NCBI GenBank assembly: GCA_964651515.1
Contig: CAZYYB010000004.1
Span: 20,880 to 84,879 of the forward strand
Direction of reading: 5' to 3'
Origin: BOG-1184 sp964651515
Lineage (GTDB): Bacteria > Fibrobacterota > Chitinivibrionia > Chitinivibrionales > Chitinispirillaceae
Length of the DNA stretch: 64,000 nucleotides
Position 1 is the stretch's first letter, and each line of letters starts with the position of its first letter. Shown here in pieces: positions 44,448 to 54,198 of this stretch. The position numbers and the translations under genes were made by a program. The notes beneath the pieces are model-generated. The model was not told where the DNA came from and searched no databases. It saw nothing but the letters and a program-made list of their open reading frames with translations.

Positions 44448-45275
44448 ATGACTATGGAAACGTTGACTCCGGGAGTACCGGAACCTGCCGCATCGGGGAA
44501 GCGACCGTCGGACAAGGACCCCGCCGCGGTGGGATTGCGTCGCATTTTGAGCCGGGCTGCCGCCGAGTCGATCGGCACCGCTCTGCACCTGCACGCTTTT
44601 GAAAGTTTCAGCGGCGGCGATGAACGGAAAATCGCCACGGCACGCAATGAGATGCAACTCATCAGGCTTGAGCGGCTGGTCGAGGAACTCCGGGAGGAGA
44701 TGATCGGGAAAGCCGCACTCGCCCGTCAGGCGGTAGCGCGGGCCTTCGAGGGGGGGTACCATGCCGGGCGGGAAACCGGTGCCGCCGAGGCGAATGCCGC
44801 GGGGGAGAAGAACTACGCCGGAAAAATCGCGAGTTTGCAGGACCGGGTGAGCGCCGTTTTAAATGCGGTCGAAGCCGGGAAGCGGTCGTTTCTTTCCTCG
44901 GCAGAAGACCTTCTGCTCGAGCTCAGCTTCCGCATGGCGAAAAAAATCATCGGCGCGGAACCGGCGCTGAACAAAGGCGCGGTGCTGCCGGTTTTGAAGA
45001 GGGCGCTGGCGAACATTGCCGAACGGGAAAACCTCGTTGTCCGCGTCGCCGCGGAGGATTATGCCGCGGTGTCCGAACAGACGGACTTCTGGACGCCCGT
45101 CGGCGAACGGCTCACGGGGATCACCGTCGAGCCGGACGAGCGCATCGGGACGGGCGGCTGCATTATCGAGTCTGCAAACGGTATTATCGATGCGCGGCCC
45201 GAGGTGCAGATGGGCGAATTGACCGATATCGTTGAAAAGGCCTGGCAGGCGTCTTTCCAGGAAGCGACACCGTGA
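44448..45275 (+). CDS. fliH: Flagellar export regulator FliH
   Basis: 275 residues, GGAGGGGAG before the ATG. The N-terminal part is variable. The middle has the AFEGGYHAGRETGAAEANAAGEKNY glycine-repeat helix typical of FliH. The C-terminal domain (LLELSFRMAKKIIGAEPALNKGAVLPVLKRAL, ERIGTGGCIIESANGIIDARPEVQM) matches the FliH/YscL fold that binds FliI. Cytoplasmic. The fliI start follows 49 bases after its stop. Confidence 0.9.
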   Translation: MTMETLTPGVPEPAASGKRPSDKDPAAVGLRRILSRAAAESIGTALHLHAFESFSGGDERKIATARNEMQLIRLERLVEELREEMIGKAALARQAVARAFEGGYHAGRETGAAEANAAGEKNYAGKIASLQDRVSAVLNAVEAGKRSFLSSAEDLLLELSFRMAKKIIGAEPALNKGAVLPVLKRALANIAERENLVVRVAAEDYAAVSEQTDFWTPVGERLTGITVEPDERIGTGGCIIESANGIIDARPEVQMGELTDIVEKAWQASFQEATP

Positions 45276-45324
45276 CGAAGAACACCATAAACCGCCGACG
45301 CGACCACGGAATCAAAAAGGGACC

Positions 45325-46671
45325 ATGACCGCCTGCGCTACGCAAACCCTGCCGGGCCGGCTTCGCGCGGCGATGGCCGCCGTGGACGCCGCCGACCCGG
45401 TGCGCGTTTACGGCAGGGTTACCGAAGTGATCGGTCTCCTGATCGAATCGACCGGTCCGTCCGCCTCGATCGGCGATGTCTGCCGGATCGAACGGGATAA
45501 CGAACTGATCGGCCTGGCCGAGGTGGTGGGTTTCCGGCGCAATCGCACCCTGCTCATGCCGCTGGGGCCCATCGAAGGCATCCATCCGGGACTCCTGGTT
45601 GTCGGCACGCGGAAGCCGCTCCTGGTCGGGGCCGGTTTCGGGCTTCTCGGAAGAGTGCTCGACGGTCTCGGAAATCCGCTTGACGGCAAGGGGCCGCTCA
45701 CCGCGGAAAAATTCCGCTCCGTCCATTCGTCCATTCCCAATCCGCTGAACCGCTCACGGATAAAAGAGGTATTCCAGACCGGCGTGCGGTCGATCGATGC
45801 GATGACCACGGTCGGTAAGGGCCAGCGCATGGGCATTTTTTCGGGCAGCGGCGTGGGAAAAAGCGTGCTCCTGGGCATGATGGCCCGGAACTGCAACGCC
45901 GATGTCAACGTTATCGCGCTCATCGGGGAACGGGGGCGCGAGGTGCGCGAATTCATCGAACGCGACCTCGGCGAAGAGGGGATGAAAAAATCGGTGGTGA
46001 TCGTGGCGACCTCGGACCAGCCCGCGCTCATCCGGATCAAGGGAGCGATGGTCGCCGCATCGATCGCCGAATATTTCCGGGATGCGGGAAAAGATGTTTT
46101 TTTTCTCGCCGACTCGGTGACCCGCCTGGCGATGGCGCTGCGGGAAGTCGGCCTGGCCCTCGGCGAACCGCCGGCCACGAAAGGCTATACACCGTCGGTA
46201 TTCGCCACGCTGCCGCGCTTCCTGGAGCGCGCCGGGACCTCCGCATCCGGATCCATTACCGGCATGTTCACCGTCCTTGTCGAAGGCGACGACATGGACG
46301 AACCGGTCGCCGACGCCGTGCGAAGCATTCTCGACGGACACATCGTCCTGTCGCGACGGCTTGCCCACCGGAATCATTATCCGGCCATCGATGTTTTACA
46401 AAGCATCTCCCGCTGCATGGGGGACGTCGCGGCCGCAGGGCATCTTGCGATCGCGGGAACCTTGAAGGACCTCGCGGCCGCCTACCGGGAGAACGAAGAT
46501 CTTATTCAGATCGGCGCCTACGTCGCCGGCTCGAACGATCGGGTCGACCGCGCCATTAAAATCAATGATCCCTTAACGGCGTTCCTGCGGCAGGACCGAA
46601 CCGAAACGAGCACCTTCGAGGAAACCATAACCCGTCTCGCCGGTCTGGCCAAAGGCATAAAAACGACGTGA
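45325..46671 (+). CDS. fliI: Flagellum-specific export ATPase FliI
   Basis: 448 residues from the ATG at 45325 (AAAGGGA upstream); a start 93 bases earlier would overlap fliH. Walker A is GIFSGSGVGKSVLLGMM (K179), with GERGREVREFIERDLG, Walker B VFFLADSVTRLAMALREVGLALGEPPATKGYTPSVFATLPRFLERAG and SITGMFTVLVEGDDMDEPVAD. F1-beta-like hexameric ATPase energising flagellar export. It overlaps fliJ by 4 bases. Confidence 0.95.
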   Translation: MTACATQTLPGRLRAAMAAVDAADPVRVYGRVTEVIGLLIESTGPSASIGDVCRIERDNELIGLAEVVGFRRNRTLLMPLGPIEGIHPGLLVVGTRKPLLVGAGFGLLGRVLDGLGNPLDGKGPLTAEKFRSVHSSIPNPLNRSRIKEVFQTGVRSIDAMTTVGKGQRMGIFSGSGVGKSVLLGMMARNCNADVNVIALIGERGREVREFIERDLGEEGMKKSVVIVATSDQPALIRIKGAMVAASIAEYFRDAGKDVFFLADSVTRLAMALREVGLALGEPPATKGYTPSVFATLPRFLERAGTSASGSITGMFTVLVEGDDMDEPVADAVRSILDGHIVLSRRLAHRNHYPAIDVLQSISRCMGDVAAAGHLAIAGTLKDLAAAYRENEDLIQIGAYVAGSNDRVDRAIKINDPLTAFLRQDRTETSTFEETITRLAGLAKGIKTT

Positions 46672-47114
46672 AACGATTCCAATTCAGGCTCGAAACGCTT
46701 CTTAACATCAGAAAACGGCGGGAAGAGGAGTGCAAGGCGCTCCTGGGCCGGAAGAACCGGGAAGTGCTCGCGGCGAAGCAATCGCTCGATCGCCTCAGGG
46801 CGGCCTTCCTCGACCTCCAGGCTTCGGAGAAAAAAAAACGTACCGACGTACGGAGCGTCATCGAGCTGCGCTACTCGGTCAGCTACCGATTCAAGCTGCG
46901 GCAGGATATTCTCGGCCAGAACAGGGTTGTGGAAAACATGAAGTCCCAGGCCGTTGAACTCCGCAACCGTCTCATTCGTGCGACGCAGCAGCGGCGCGCC
47001 ATAGAACTGGTCCGGGAGCGCCGGTACGAACAGTGGCGCCTCGAAAGAACCCGCGAGGAACAGAATTTCATCGATGATATTGCGCAGCGCAGGGCGGGGA
47101 TGCGGGTGGTTTGA
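46668..47114 (+). CDS. fliJ: Flagellar export protein FliJ
   Basis: 148 residues from a GTG overlapping the fliI stop. MKRFQFRLETLLNIRKRREEECK is the classic FliJ opening; the remainder is one long antiparallel coiled coil. Chaperone escort and central stalk of the FliH-FliI-FliJ ATPase. The operon ends here: fliK, flgD, flgE and motor genes do not follow. Confidence 0.92.
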   Translation: MKRFQFRLETLLNIRKRREEECKALLGRKNREVLAAKQSLDRLRAAFLDLQASEKKKRTDVRSVIELRYSVSYRFKLRQDILGQNRVVENMKSQAVELRNRLIRATQQRRAIELVRERRYEQWRLERTREEQNFIDDIAQRRAGMRVV

Positions 47115-47194
47115 GCCGGCGCCGTACCGGTCGTCATCGCCAGTGGCTCCGGTTATTCCCATTATCGGTCAAAATCAAGCCCCCTGAAAGCGAC

Positions 47195-47225
47195 AAAAAA
47201 GGGGCGGATCTATTCGATTCGCCCC
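47195..47225 (-). terminator. Intrinsic terminator of the 47259-47969 FKBP gene
   Basis: Read leftward: a 10-pair G/C-rich stem (47201-47225, one G-T pair, 5-base loop) followed by six T. It lies 34 bases beyond the FKBP stop and may also stall transcripts leaving fliJ from the other side. Confidence 0.75.
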
Positions 47226-47258
47226 TCGCATTTTCGCACTGTTTCCGGCCGCTGCCGT

Positions 47259-47969
47259 TTACTTCTCGATACTCAAAAGCTCCACTTCGAAGATCAGCAT
47301 CGCCCCCGGACCGATTTCCGGGCCCGCCCCGTGATCGCCGTAGGCGAGGTTCGACGGGACGAAGAGCTTGAATTTCGACCCGACGGGCATGAGCTGAAGC
47401 GCTTCGGTCCAGCCAGGAATGACGCCGTTGACCTGGAATTCGGCGGGCTGGCCGCGCTTGATCGAGCTGTCGAAAATCTTGCCGTCGATGAGCGTGCCCT
47501 CGTAATTAACCTTGACCTTATCGGTGGCTTTGGGCTTGGGTCCGCTGCCCATTTTTTCGACGACGTACTGGAGACCGCTTGCCGTGGTCACGACGCCGGG
47601 CTTGGTCTTGTTCGCGGCAAGGAATGCATCCCCCTCTTTCGCGTTCTTTTCAGAGGCTTCCTTCATGCCGGCCATCTGCTGTTCGCGCAACTGCATCGTG
47701 AATACCTGGCGGATGGAATCGAGCGTCGGCTTCTCGATGAGCATGGGACGCTCCTTGATGACGTCGCCGAGCCCCTGAACGAGGGCGTCAAAATCGACAT
47801 CGGTTTTCAGTGACTTGATATTGGAGGCGATATCGACCCCCATCATATAGCTCTTCTGCTCTTCGAACGTTTTCAACGAGGTTTTACCCTGAACGCCAGC
47901 CTTCGGTCCGCATGAAAACTGGACGGCGCATAGGGCTGCAAGGGCGAGGACGGATGCTGTTTTCTTCAC
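47259..47969 (-). CDS. FKBP-type peptidyl-prolyl isomerase, exported (copy 1)
   Basis: 236 residues from a GTG with AAAAGGAG 7 bases upstream. Signal/lipoprotein-like N terminus ending VQFSCG (Cys about residue 20). Helical FKBP_N dimerisation domain (about 25-110; SYMMGVDIASNIKSL, RQVFTMQLREQQM), then the FKBP fold with VKVNYEGTLIDGKIFDSSIKRGQPAEF, VIPGWTEALQLMPVGSKFKLFVPSNLAYGDHGAG and GAMLIFEVELLSIEK. FkpA/Mip-type periplasmic folding helper. It is a tandem duplicate of the next gene, with roughly three-quarters identical residues over the FKBP domain. Confidence 0.9.
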   Translation of the reverse strand: MKKTASVLALAALCAVQFSCGPKAGVQGKTSLKTFEEQKSYMMGVDIASNIKSLKTDVDFDALVQGLGDVIKERPMLIEKPTLDSIRQVFTMQLREQQMAGMKEASEKNAKEGDAFLAANKTKPGVVTTASGLQYVVEKMGSGPKPKATDKVKVNYEGTLIDGKIFDSSIKRGQPAEFQVNGVIPGWTEALQLMPVGSKFKLFVPSNLAYGDHGAGPEIGPGAMLIFEVELLSIEK

Positions 47970-48122
47970 GATACACTCCTTTTGTTATTGGTGGTCCGTT
48001 TATAGAGGATGATTTTTTTTCGGGAAATAGTTATAGAATATATATAGAGGAGGACATAGCAGGTAGGGAAATGTGCAAATCATGGTTTCCGGAGATGCTG
48101 CCGGGGGCGCGCGCCGATCGAT

Positions 48123-48149
48123 AAAAAAGGGGAGGGTCACTCCCTCCCC
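48123..48149 (-). terminator. Intrinsic terminator of the 48172-48870 FKBP gene
   Basis: Leftward reading gives an 8-pair stem GGGGAGGG / CCCTCCCC with a 5-base loop followed by six T, 23 bases after the stop. The two FKBP genes are therefore separate transcription units. Confidence 0.75.
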
Positions 48150-48171
48150 TGCGCATTTCAATGCAATCGTG

Positions 48172-48870
48172 CTACTTCTCGATGCTCAAAAGCTCCACCT
48201 CAAAGATCAGCATCGCCCCGGGACCGATATCCTCGCCTGCACCGCGATCACCGTAGGCGAGACTCGACGGGATGAAGAGCTTGAATTTTGACCCGACCGG
48301 CATGAGCTGAAGCGCCTCGGTCCAGCCCGGAATGACACCGCTCACCTGGAACGCGGCGGGCTGGCCGCGCTTATACGAGCTGTCGAAAATCTTGCCGCTT
48401 ATGAGCGTGCCCTCGTAGTTAACCTTGACTTTATCGGTAAGGGTGGGCTTGGGTCCGGTACCCATTTTTTCGACGATATACTGGAGACCGCTCGCCGTCG
48501 TGATCACGCCCGGTTTGGTCTTGTTGGCCGCAAGGAACTTATCGCCTTCCTGTGCGGCGTTTTTCACACTTGCCATCTGCTGGTCGCGCAAATGCGTCAT
48601 GAAAATCTGGCGGATGGAGTCGAGGGCGGCCTTATCGAGGAGCAGCGTACGATCCTTCATGACATCGCCGAAACCTTGAACAAAGGCGTCATAATCGATC
48701 GTGATGTTCATGCCTTTGAGCTGGTTGGCGGTTTCGGTTCCCATCATGTAGCTCTGCTGCTGGGCAAACGTTTTTAACGAGTCTTTGCCCTTTACGCCAT
48801 CGGTTGCCCCGAATAAAAAATGGGCGCCGCAGAGAATTGCCAGGGCGCTGATGACGGTGGTTTTTTTCAT
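48172..48870 (-). CDS. FKBP-type peptidyl-prolyl isomerase, exported (copy 2)
   Basis: 232 residues, AAAGGAG before the ATG. Signal peptide TTVISALAILCGAHFLFGA without the lipobox cysteine seen in copy 1, so probably soluble periplasmic. FKBP_N domain (SYMMGTETANQLKGM) and FKBP fold (VKVNYEGTLISGKIFDSSYKRGQPAAF, VIPGWTEALQLMPVGSKFKLFIPSSLAYGDRGAG) closely parallel copy 1. Loss of the anchor in one copy suggests division into membrane-bound and soluble forms. Confidence 0.9.
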   Translation of the reverse strand: MKKTTVISALAILCGAHFLFGATDGVKGKDSLKTFAQQQSYMMGTETANQLKGMNITIDYDAFVQGFGDVMKDRTLLLDKAALDSIRQIFMTHLRDQQMASVKNAAQEGDKFLAANKTKPGVITTASGLQYIVEKMGTGPKPTLTDKVKVNYEGTLISGKIFDSSYKRGQPAAFQVSGVIPGWTEALQLMPVGSKFKLFIPSSLAYGDRGAGEDIGPGAMLIFEVELLSIEK

Positions 48871-49244
48871 AAAACGCTCCTTTGGATATTGACGACCGTT
48901 TTCCTGATAGGCTTTTTTTTTAAAATAGTGTCCAAAATATATATAGTTCGGTGAGGAATTGGTATAAAAATATGCAAATCAGGATTTGCGAATATCCGGA
49001 TAAAGGGCGAGTCGTAAGGTATGGGTCAAGATAATAATTTATAATAAATTGGAATAAAGTTATTATTAAATAGTTTAAATGCGAGAAGTGGATAATATAT
49101 TTTTATAAATTATCCTGAGCGGAGGAGCCCGTGCAGTATTCACGGAGCAAGAAAAAACGTTGCCGTTCATTCCATCGTTCATGCCGTCGAAAAACAGCTC
49201 TGGTTATTAATTCATCCTATCAATGACAGGAGGTTTTTAAAATC
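48871..49244. promoter_or_regulatory. AT-rich divergent control region before gnd, with an inverted repeat
   Basis: 374 bases with no gene. It is far richer in A+T than its surroundings, especially 49020-49115. The inverted repeat GGATAAT-N12-ATTATCC at 49090-49115 has the size of a dimeric repressor site and lies 130 bases before gnd. ATATATATAG near 48938-48947 resembles a tract at about 48038-48047, upstream of the other FKBP gene. I cannot name the regulator. Confidence 0.45.
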
Positions 49245-50699
<1,455 letters not shown>

Positions 50700-50774
50700 C
50701 CGGCGCAGCGTGTCAAAAGGCCGCCTGCCGGGAACCGTGCATCACCGTCTGGTAACTATTTCAGGAGAACCGAC

Positions 50775-51626
50775 ATGGACATGACCGTTTTGGAGGATTT
50801 GAAGGGGAAGAATTGCGTTATTACCGGCGGCGCCGGGGTACTCGGCTCGTCGCTCGTCGAATGTCTCGCCCGGGCCGGGGTAAAGACGGCTATTCTCGGG
50901 CGCAACGTCGACCGCGCGACGAAAAAAGCCCTGGAAATCGCTTCATCGACCGGCGGCACGGTCATGGGCATCGGTGCCGATGTGGTCGACCGAAAGTCGC
51001 TGGTCGATGCAAAAAAAGCGATTAACGACCGGCTGGGAGCTATCGACATTCTCATCAATGCCGCGGGAGGAAATAATCCTGCGGCGACCACCGCCGCGGA
51101 AACGGTCGAGGATAAATATCTGGACCGCCTCGAAGAAACCTTTTTCGGCCTCGACATTGAGTCGTTCCGCACGGTATTCGACCTCAATTTAATCGGGACG
51201 CTCCTGCCGTCCATGGTTTTCGCCCGCGATATGATCGATCGTAAAAAAGGGGTGATTCTCAATATCTCGTCGATGAACTCCTACCGTCCGCTCACGCGGA
51301 TTGCGGCCTATTCGGCCGCAAAGGCATCGATCAACAACTTTACCGCCTGGCTCGCCGTGCACCTGGCGCCGCAGAACATCCGCGTGAACGCCCTGGCGCC
51401 CGGTTTTTTCCTGAGCGACCAGAACCGGTTCCTCATGTACGATCAGGCGACCGGCGCCCTGAGCGCACGGGGTAATAAAATCATCGCCGGCACGCCCATG
51501 AAACGGTTCGGCGTGCCCGACGAGCTGCAGGGCGCGCTGCTGTATCTTGTTTCCGACATGTCGAAGTTCGTCACCGGAATCGTGATTCCGGTGGACGGCG
51601 GGTTCAGCGCCTATTCCGGCGTATGA
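50775..51626 (+). CDS. uxuB: SDR-type fructuronate reductase / D-mannonate oxidoreductase
   Basis: 283 residues, AGGAG upstream. Short-chain dehydrogenase: cofactor loop TGGAGVLGSS (TGxxxGxG), NAAGG, catalytic S-Y-K as ISSMNSYRP...YSAAK, C-terminal PVDGGFSAYSGV. The long insert after NAAGGNNPAATTA, and the flanking kdgK and uxaC/uxaE, match the SDR form of UxuB found in Bacillus and Thermotoga hexuronate clusters rather than the long-chain E. coli enzyme. Reduces fructuronate to mannonate with NAD(P)H. Gluconate 5-dehydrogenase-like specificity cannot be excluded from sequence. Confidence 0.75.
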   Translation: MDMTVLEDLKGKNCVITGGAGVLGSSLVECLARAGVKTAILGRNVDRATKKALEIASSTGGTVMGIGADVVDRKSLVDAKKAINDRLGAIDILINAAGGNNPAATTAAETVEDKYLDRLEETFFGLDIESFRTVFDLNLIGTLLPSMVFARDMIDRKKGVILNISSMNSYRPLTRIAAYSAAKASINNFTAWLAVHLAPQNIRVNALAPGFFLSDQNRFLMYDQATGALSARGNKIIAGTPMKRFGVPDELQGALLYLVSDMSKFVTGIVIPVDGGFSAYSGV

Positions 51627-51723
51627 CCGGGGCTTTGCGACGGCATGCCACGACACCAGTATCTCCGGCCCGGCCCTGTAAGGGCATGGCCGGACTTTCA
51701 ATTATAAAAGGAGGTTTACCGAT

Positions 51724-52806
51724 ATGAAGTACGGCCTGAACATTCGTGAAAATGCCGCTCTCGATTTCGTGTCGCTTGGCGCATTGGTTAATCGTCTCGA
51801 TCCCGGGATCATCCCGTTCCGGAAGGCGACGGAGTGCGCCATTCATGTCAGCGGCGGAGAATTCAACTGTGCGGCGAATCTGGCGGACTGTTTCCGCCTC
51901 CAGACGGGCATCGCCTCCGCGATGGTCGATTATCCCATCGGCGAACTTATTGCCGAGCGGGTACGGGCGATGGGGGTCCGCCCCTTTTACAAAAGATTCA
52001 AGCATAACGGCGTCAACGGGCCCAATATGGCGACCGTTTACAGCGACAAAGGCCAGGGTGTGCGCGCGCCGGTCGTTTTTTACAACCGCTCGAACGAGGC
52101 GGCGGCCCAGCTTAAACCCGGGGATTTCGACTGGAAAACCATATTTGCCGGGGGCGTTCGGTGGTTCCACAGCGGCGGCATCTTCGCGGCGCTGTCCGAA
52201 ACCACGGGCCAGCTGATCATCGAAGGCATGAAGGCGGCCAAGGAAGCCGGGGCCATCGTCTCCTTCGACCTGAACTACCGGGAAAAGCTCTGGAATATCT
52301 GGGGCGGCCACGAGCGCGCCCTTTCGGTCATTGCCGGCATTGCGAAGTACGTGGATGTCCTGGTGGGTAATGAGGAGGATTTGCAGAAGGGACTCGGCAT
52401 TCCGGGACCCGAGGTCGATAAGAAGTCGAAGCTGGACCCCAGCGTGTTTTTTGCCATGATCGACAGCGTGGTCGACAAATATCCTAATGTTAAAATCGTG
52501 GCGACCACCCTGCGTGAAGTGGTTTCCACCAACCATCACCAGTGGGGCGCGGTGGCGTGGATCGATGGAAAAACGTATGTCTCTCCGACCTGCGACCTGA
52601 CGGTGCTCGACCGGGTGGGCGGCGGCGACGGATTTGCCTCGGGCTTTTTTTACGGCCTGCTTTCGGGCGAGGAACCCGATGCGGCGATCAAGCTGGGCTG
52701 GGCGCACGGCGCCCTGCTGACCACCTACCCCGGCGATACGACCATGGCGACCGTTGAGCAGGTCCGCGCATTTGCAAGCGGTGGGTCGGCGAGGATCCAG
52801 CGTTAA
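51724..52806 (+). CDS. kdgK: 2-keto-3-deoxygluconate kinase, PfkB family
   Basis: 360 residues, AAAGGAGG 5 bases before the ATG. Ribokinase fold with VSGGEFNCAANLADCF (substrate loop), WFHSGGIFAALS, FDLNYREKLW, VLVGNEEDL and the anion-hole/catalytic motif DRVGGGDGFASGF (base D302). Phosphorylates KDG to KDPG, the last committed step of the hexuronate route here. It has the Gly-rich DRVGGGD instead of DTxGAGD, as in many KdgK. Followed 37 bases later by the LarA homologue. Confidence 0.85.
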   Translation: MKYGLNIRENAALDFVSLGALVNRLDPGIIPFRKATECAIHVSGGEFNCAANLADCFRLQTGIASAMVDYPIGELIAERVRAMGVRPFYKRFKHNGVNGPNMATVYSDKGQGVRAPVVFYNRSNEAAAQLKPGDFDWKTIFAGGVRWFHSGGIFAALSETTGQLIIEGMKAAKEAGAIVSFDLNYREKLWNIWGGHERALSVIAGIAKYVDVLVGNEEDLQKGLGIPGPEVDKKSKLDPSVFFAMIDSVVDKYPNVKIVATTLREVVSTNHHQWGAVAWIDGKTYVSPTCDLTVLDRVGGGDGFASGFFYGLLSGEEPDAAIKLGWAHGALLTTYPGDTTMATVEQVRAFASGGSARIQR

Positions 52807-52843
52807 GGTATTGTCTTTCTCAACCGGCAAAGGGGCATTCCGC

Positions 52844-54112
52844 ATGATTTTCTGGGAAAACAGTGCGCGGGAAGGATTTTTATCCGACGACCTGATGCGG
52901 CAGGGGGTGCATGCCGCGCTCGACAAACTGGGCGTCGGAAAGAATATACTCATTGTCCCTCCCGACATCACCCGGCTTCACTCCGGCGCCAGCGCACTGA
53001 CGCGCTATGTCTATGAACATGATCCGGGCGCCGTCCGCGCGATCCTGCCGGCGCTCGGCACCCATGTTCCCATGACCGGACCGGAGATCGCCCTGATGTT
53101 CGGCGATCTCCCGCAGGCGCTCTTCCACGCGCATGCGTGGCGATCCGATTGCGTCACGCTCGGGGAGATCCCGGCCGATTTCGTCAAACAGGTTTCCGGA
53201 GGCGCGGTCGACTACGCCATTCCCGCAGCGGTAAACCGATGCATCGTGTCGCCGGACTACGACTGCGTTATCTCGATAGGCCAGGTGGTGCCGCATGAGG
53301 TGGCCGGTTTCGCCGGGCAGAACAAGAACCTTTTCGTCGGGCTGGGCGGCGCCGAGAATATCAATAAGAGCCATTTCCTCGGCGCCGCGTACGGCATGGA
53401 GCGGATCATGGGTCGCGTTTCGACGCCGGTCCGGGCCGTATTCGATTATGTTACCGATAACTTTCTCGCCTCCGTCCCGATTGTCTATATCTTGACGGTC
53501 ATGGAACGGGGCGGCGACGGCGCGATGCGCCCCGTGGGTCTCTTTATCGGAAACGACCGGGAGTGTTTCGAACATGCGGCGGCATTGTCGTATCGTGTCA
53601 ATTTTACCCTGCTCGAAAAGCCGCTCGCAAAAATCGTCGTGTATCTCGATCCGGTAGAATACAAGAGCTTCTGGCTCGGCAACAAAAGCATCTACCGGAC
53701 CCGCATGGCCATGGCCGACCACGGCAGGCTGATCGTCCTGGCGCCCGGCGTTGAAAAATTCGGCGAAGACGGCGAGATCGATCGCCTCATCAGGAAATTC
53801 GGGTACCACGGCACGGGCGCAACCCTTGCCGCTCTGGACAAAAACGAAGAGTTGGGGAACAATCTGAGCGCCGCCGCGCATCTGATCCACGGGTCGTCCG
53901 AGGGCCGGTTCACCATTACCTACTGCACGGGAGGGGTTTCGGAGCGGGAGGTTCGGGAGGCCGGATTCGACTATGCGCCGGTCGATGCTTCGCTCCAACG
54001 GTATAACCCGGAAAAGCTTTCCGAAGGGCATAACATTCTTGCCGACGGCGAAGAGGTGTTCTTTATTGCCAATCCGGCGGTCGGTCTCTGGGCATCGAAG
54101 GACAGGTTCTAA
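52844..54112 (+). CDS. LarA-family nickel-pincer racemase/epimerase of unknown substrate
   Basis: 422 residues, AAGGGG upstream of the ATG at 52844. All hallmark residues of lactate racemase LarA are present with matching spacing: PDITRLHSG arginine loop, H74 in GTHVPMT, H151 in VPHEVAGFAG, pincer-cofactor lysine K161, and H177. These correspond to H108, H174, K184 and H200 of the Lactobacillus enzyme. The family carries a nickel-pyridinium dithio cofactor made by LarB, LarC and LarE, none of which is in this window. It is the last gene of an operon with gnd, uxuB and kdgK, so a sugar-acid hydroxyl epimerase (for example on an onate or uronate) is more likely than lactate racemase. The substrate is inference. 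Confidence 0.8.
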   Translation: MIFWENSAREGFLSDDLMRQGVHAALDKLGVGKNILIVPPDITRLHSGASALTRYVYEHDPGAVRAILPALGTHVPMTGPEIALMFGDLPQALFHAHAWRSDCVTLGEIPADFVKQVSGGAVDYAIPAAVNRCIVSPDYDCVISIGQVVPHEVAGFAGQNKNLFVGLGGAENINKSHFLGAAYGMERIMGRVSTPVRAVFDYVTDNFLASVPIVYILTVMERGGDGAMRPVGLFIGNDRECFEHAAALSYRVNFTLLEKPLAKIVVYLDPVEYKSFWLGNKSIYRTRMAMADHGRLIVLAPGVEKFGEDGEIDRLIRKFGYHGTGATLAALDKNEELGNNLSAAAHLIHGSSEGRFTITYCTGGVSEREVREAGFDYAPVDASLQRYNPEKLSEGHNILADGEEVFFIANPAVGLWASKDRF

Positions 54113-54149
54113 GAACCGCGAAGTTGAAGAATTTACAGGGCGGCGCATC

Positions 54150-54184
54150 CGGGCAGGGGCGACCCCGGTGGTCCCCCCTGCCCG
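54150..54184. repeat. Long hairpin between convergent larA-like and uxaC genes
   Basis: CGGGCAGGGGcGACC pairs with GGTCcCCCCTGCCCG (14 of 15 pairs, 5-base loop), in the 86-base gap between two converging stops. No T-run on either side. It probably separates the two operons and is related in style to the other GC palindromes. Confidence 0.55.
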
Positions 54185-54198
54185 AACGCTCGAACATC

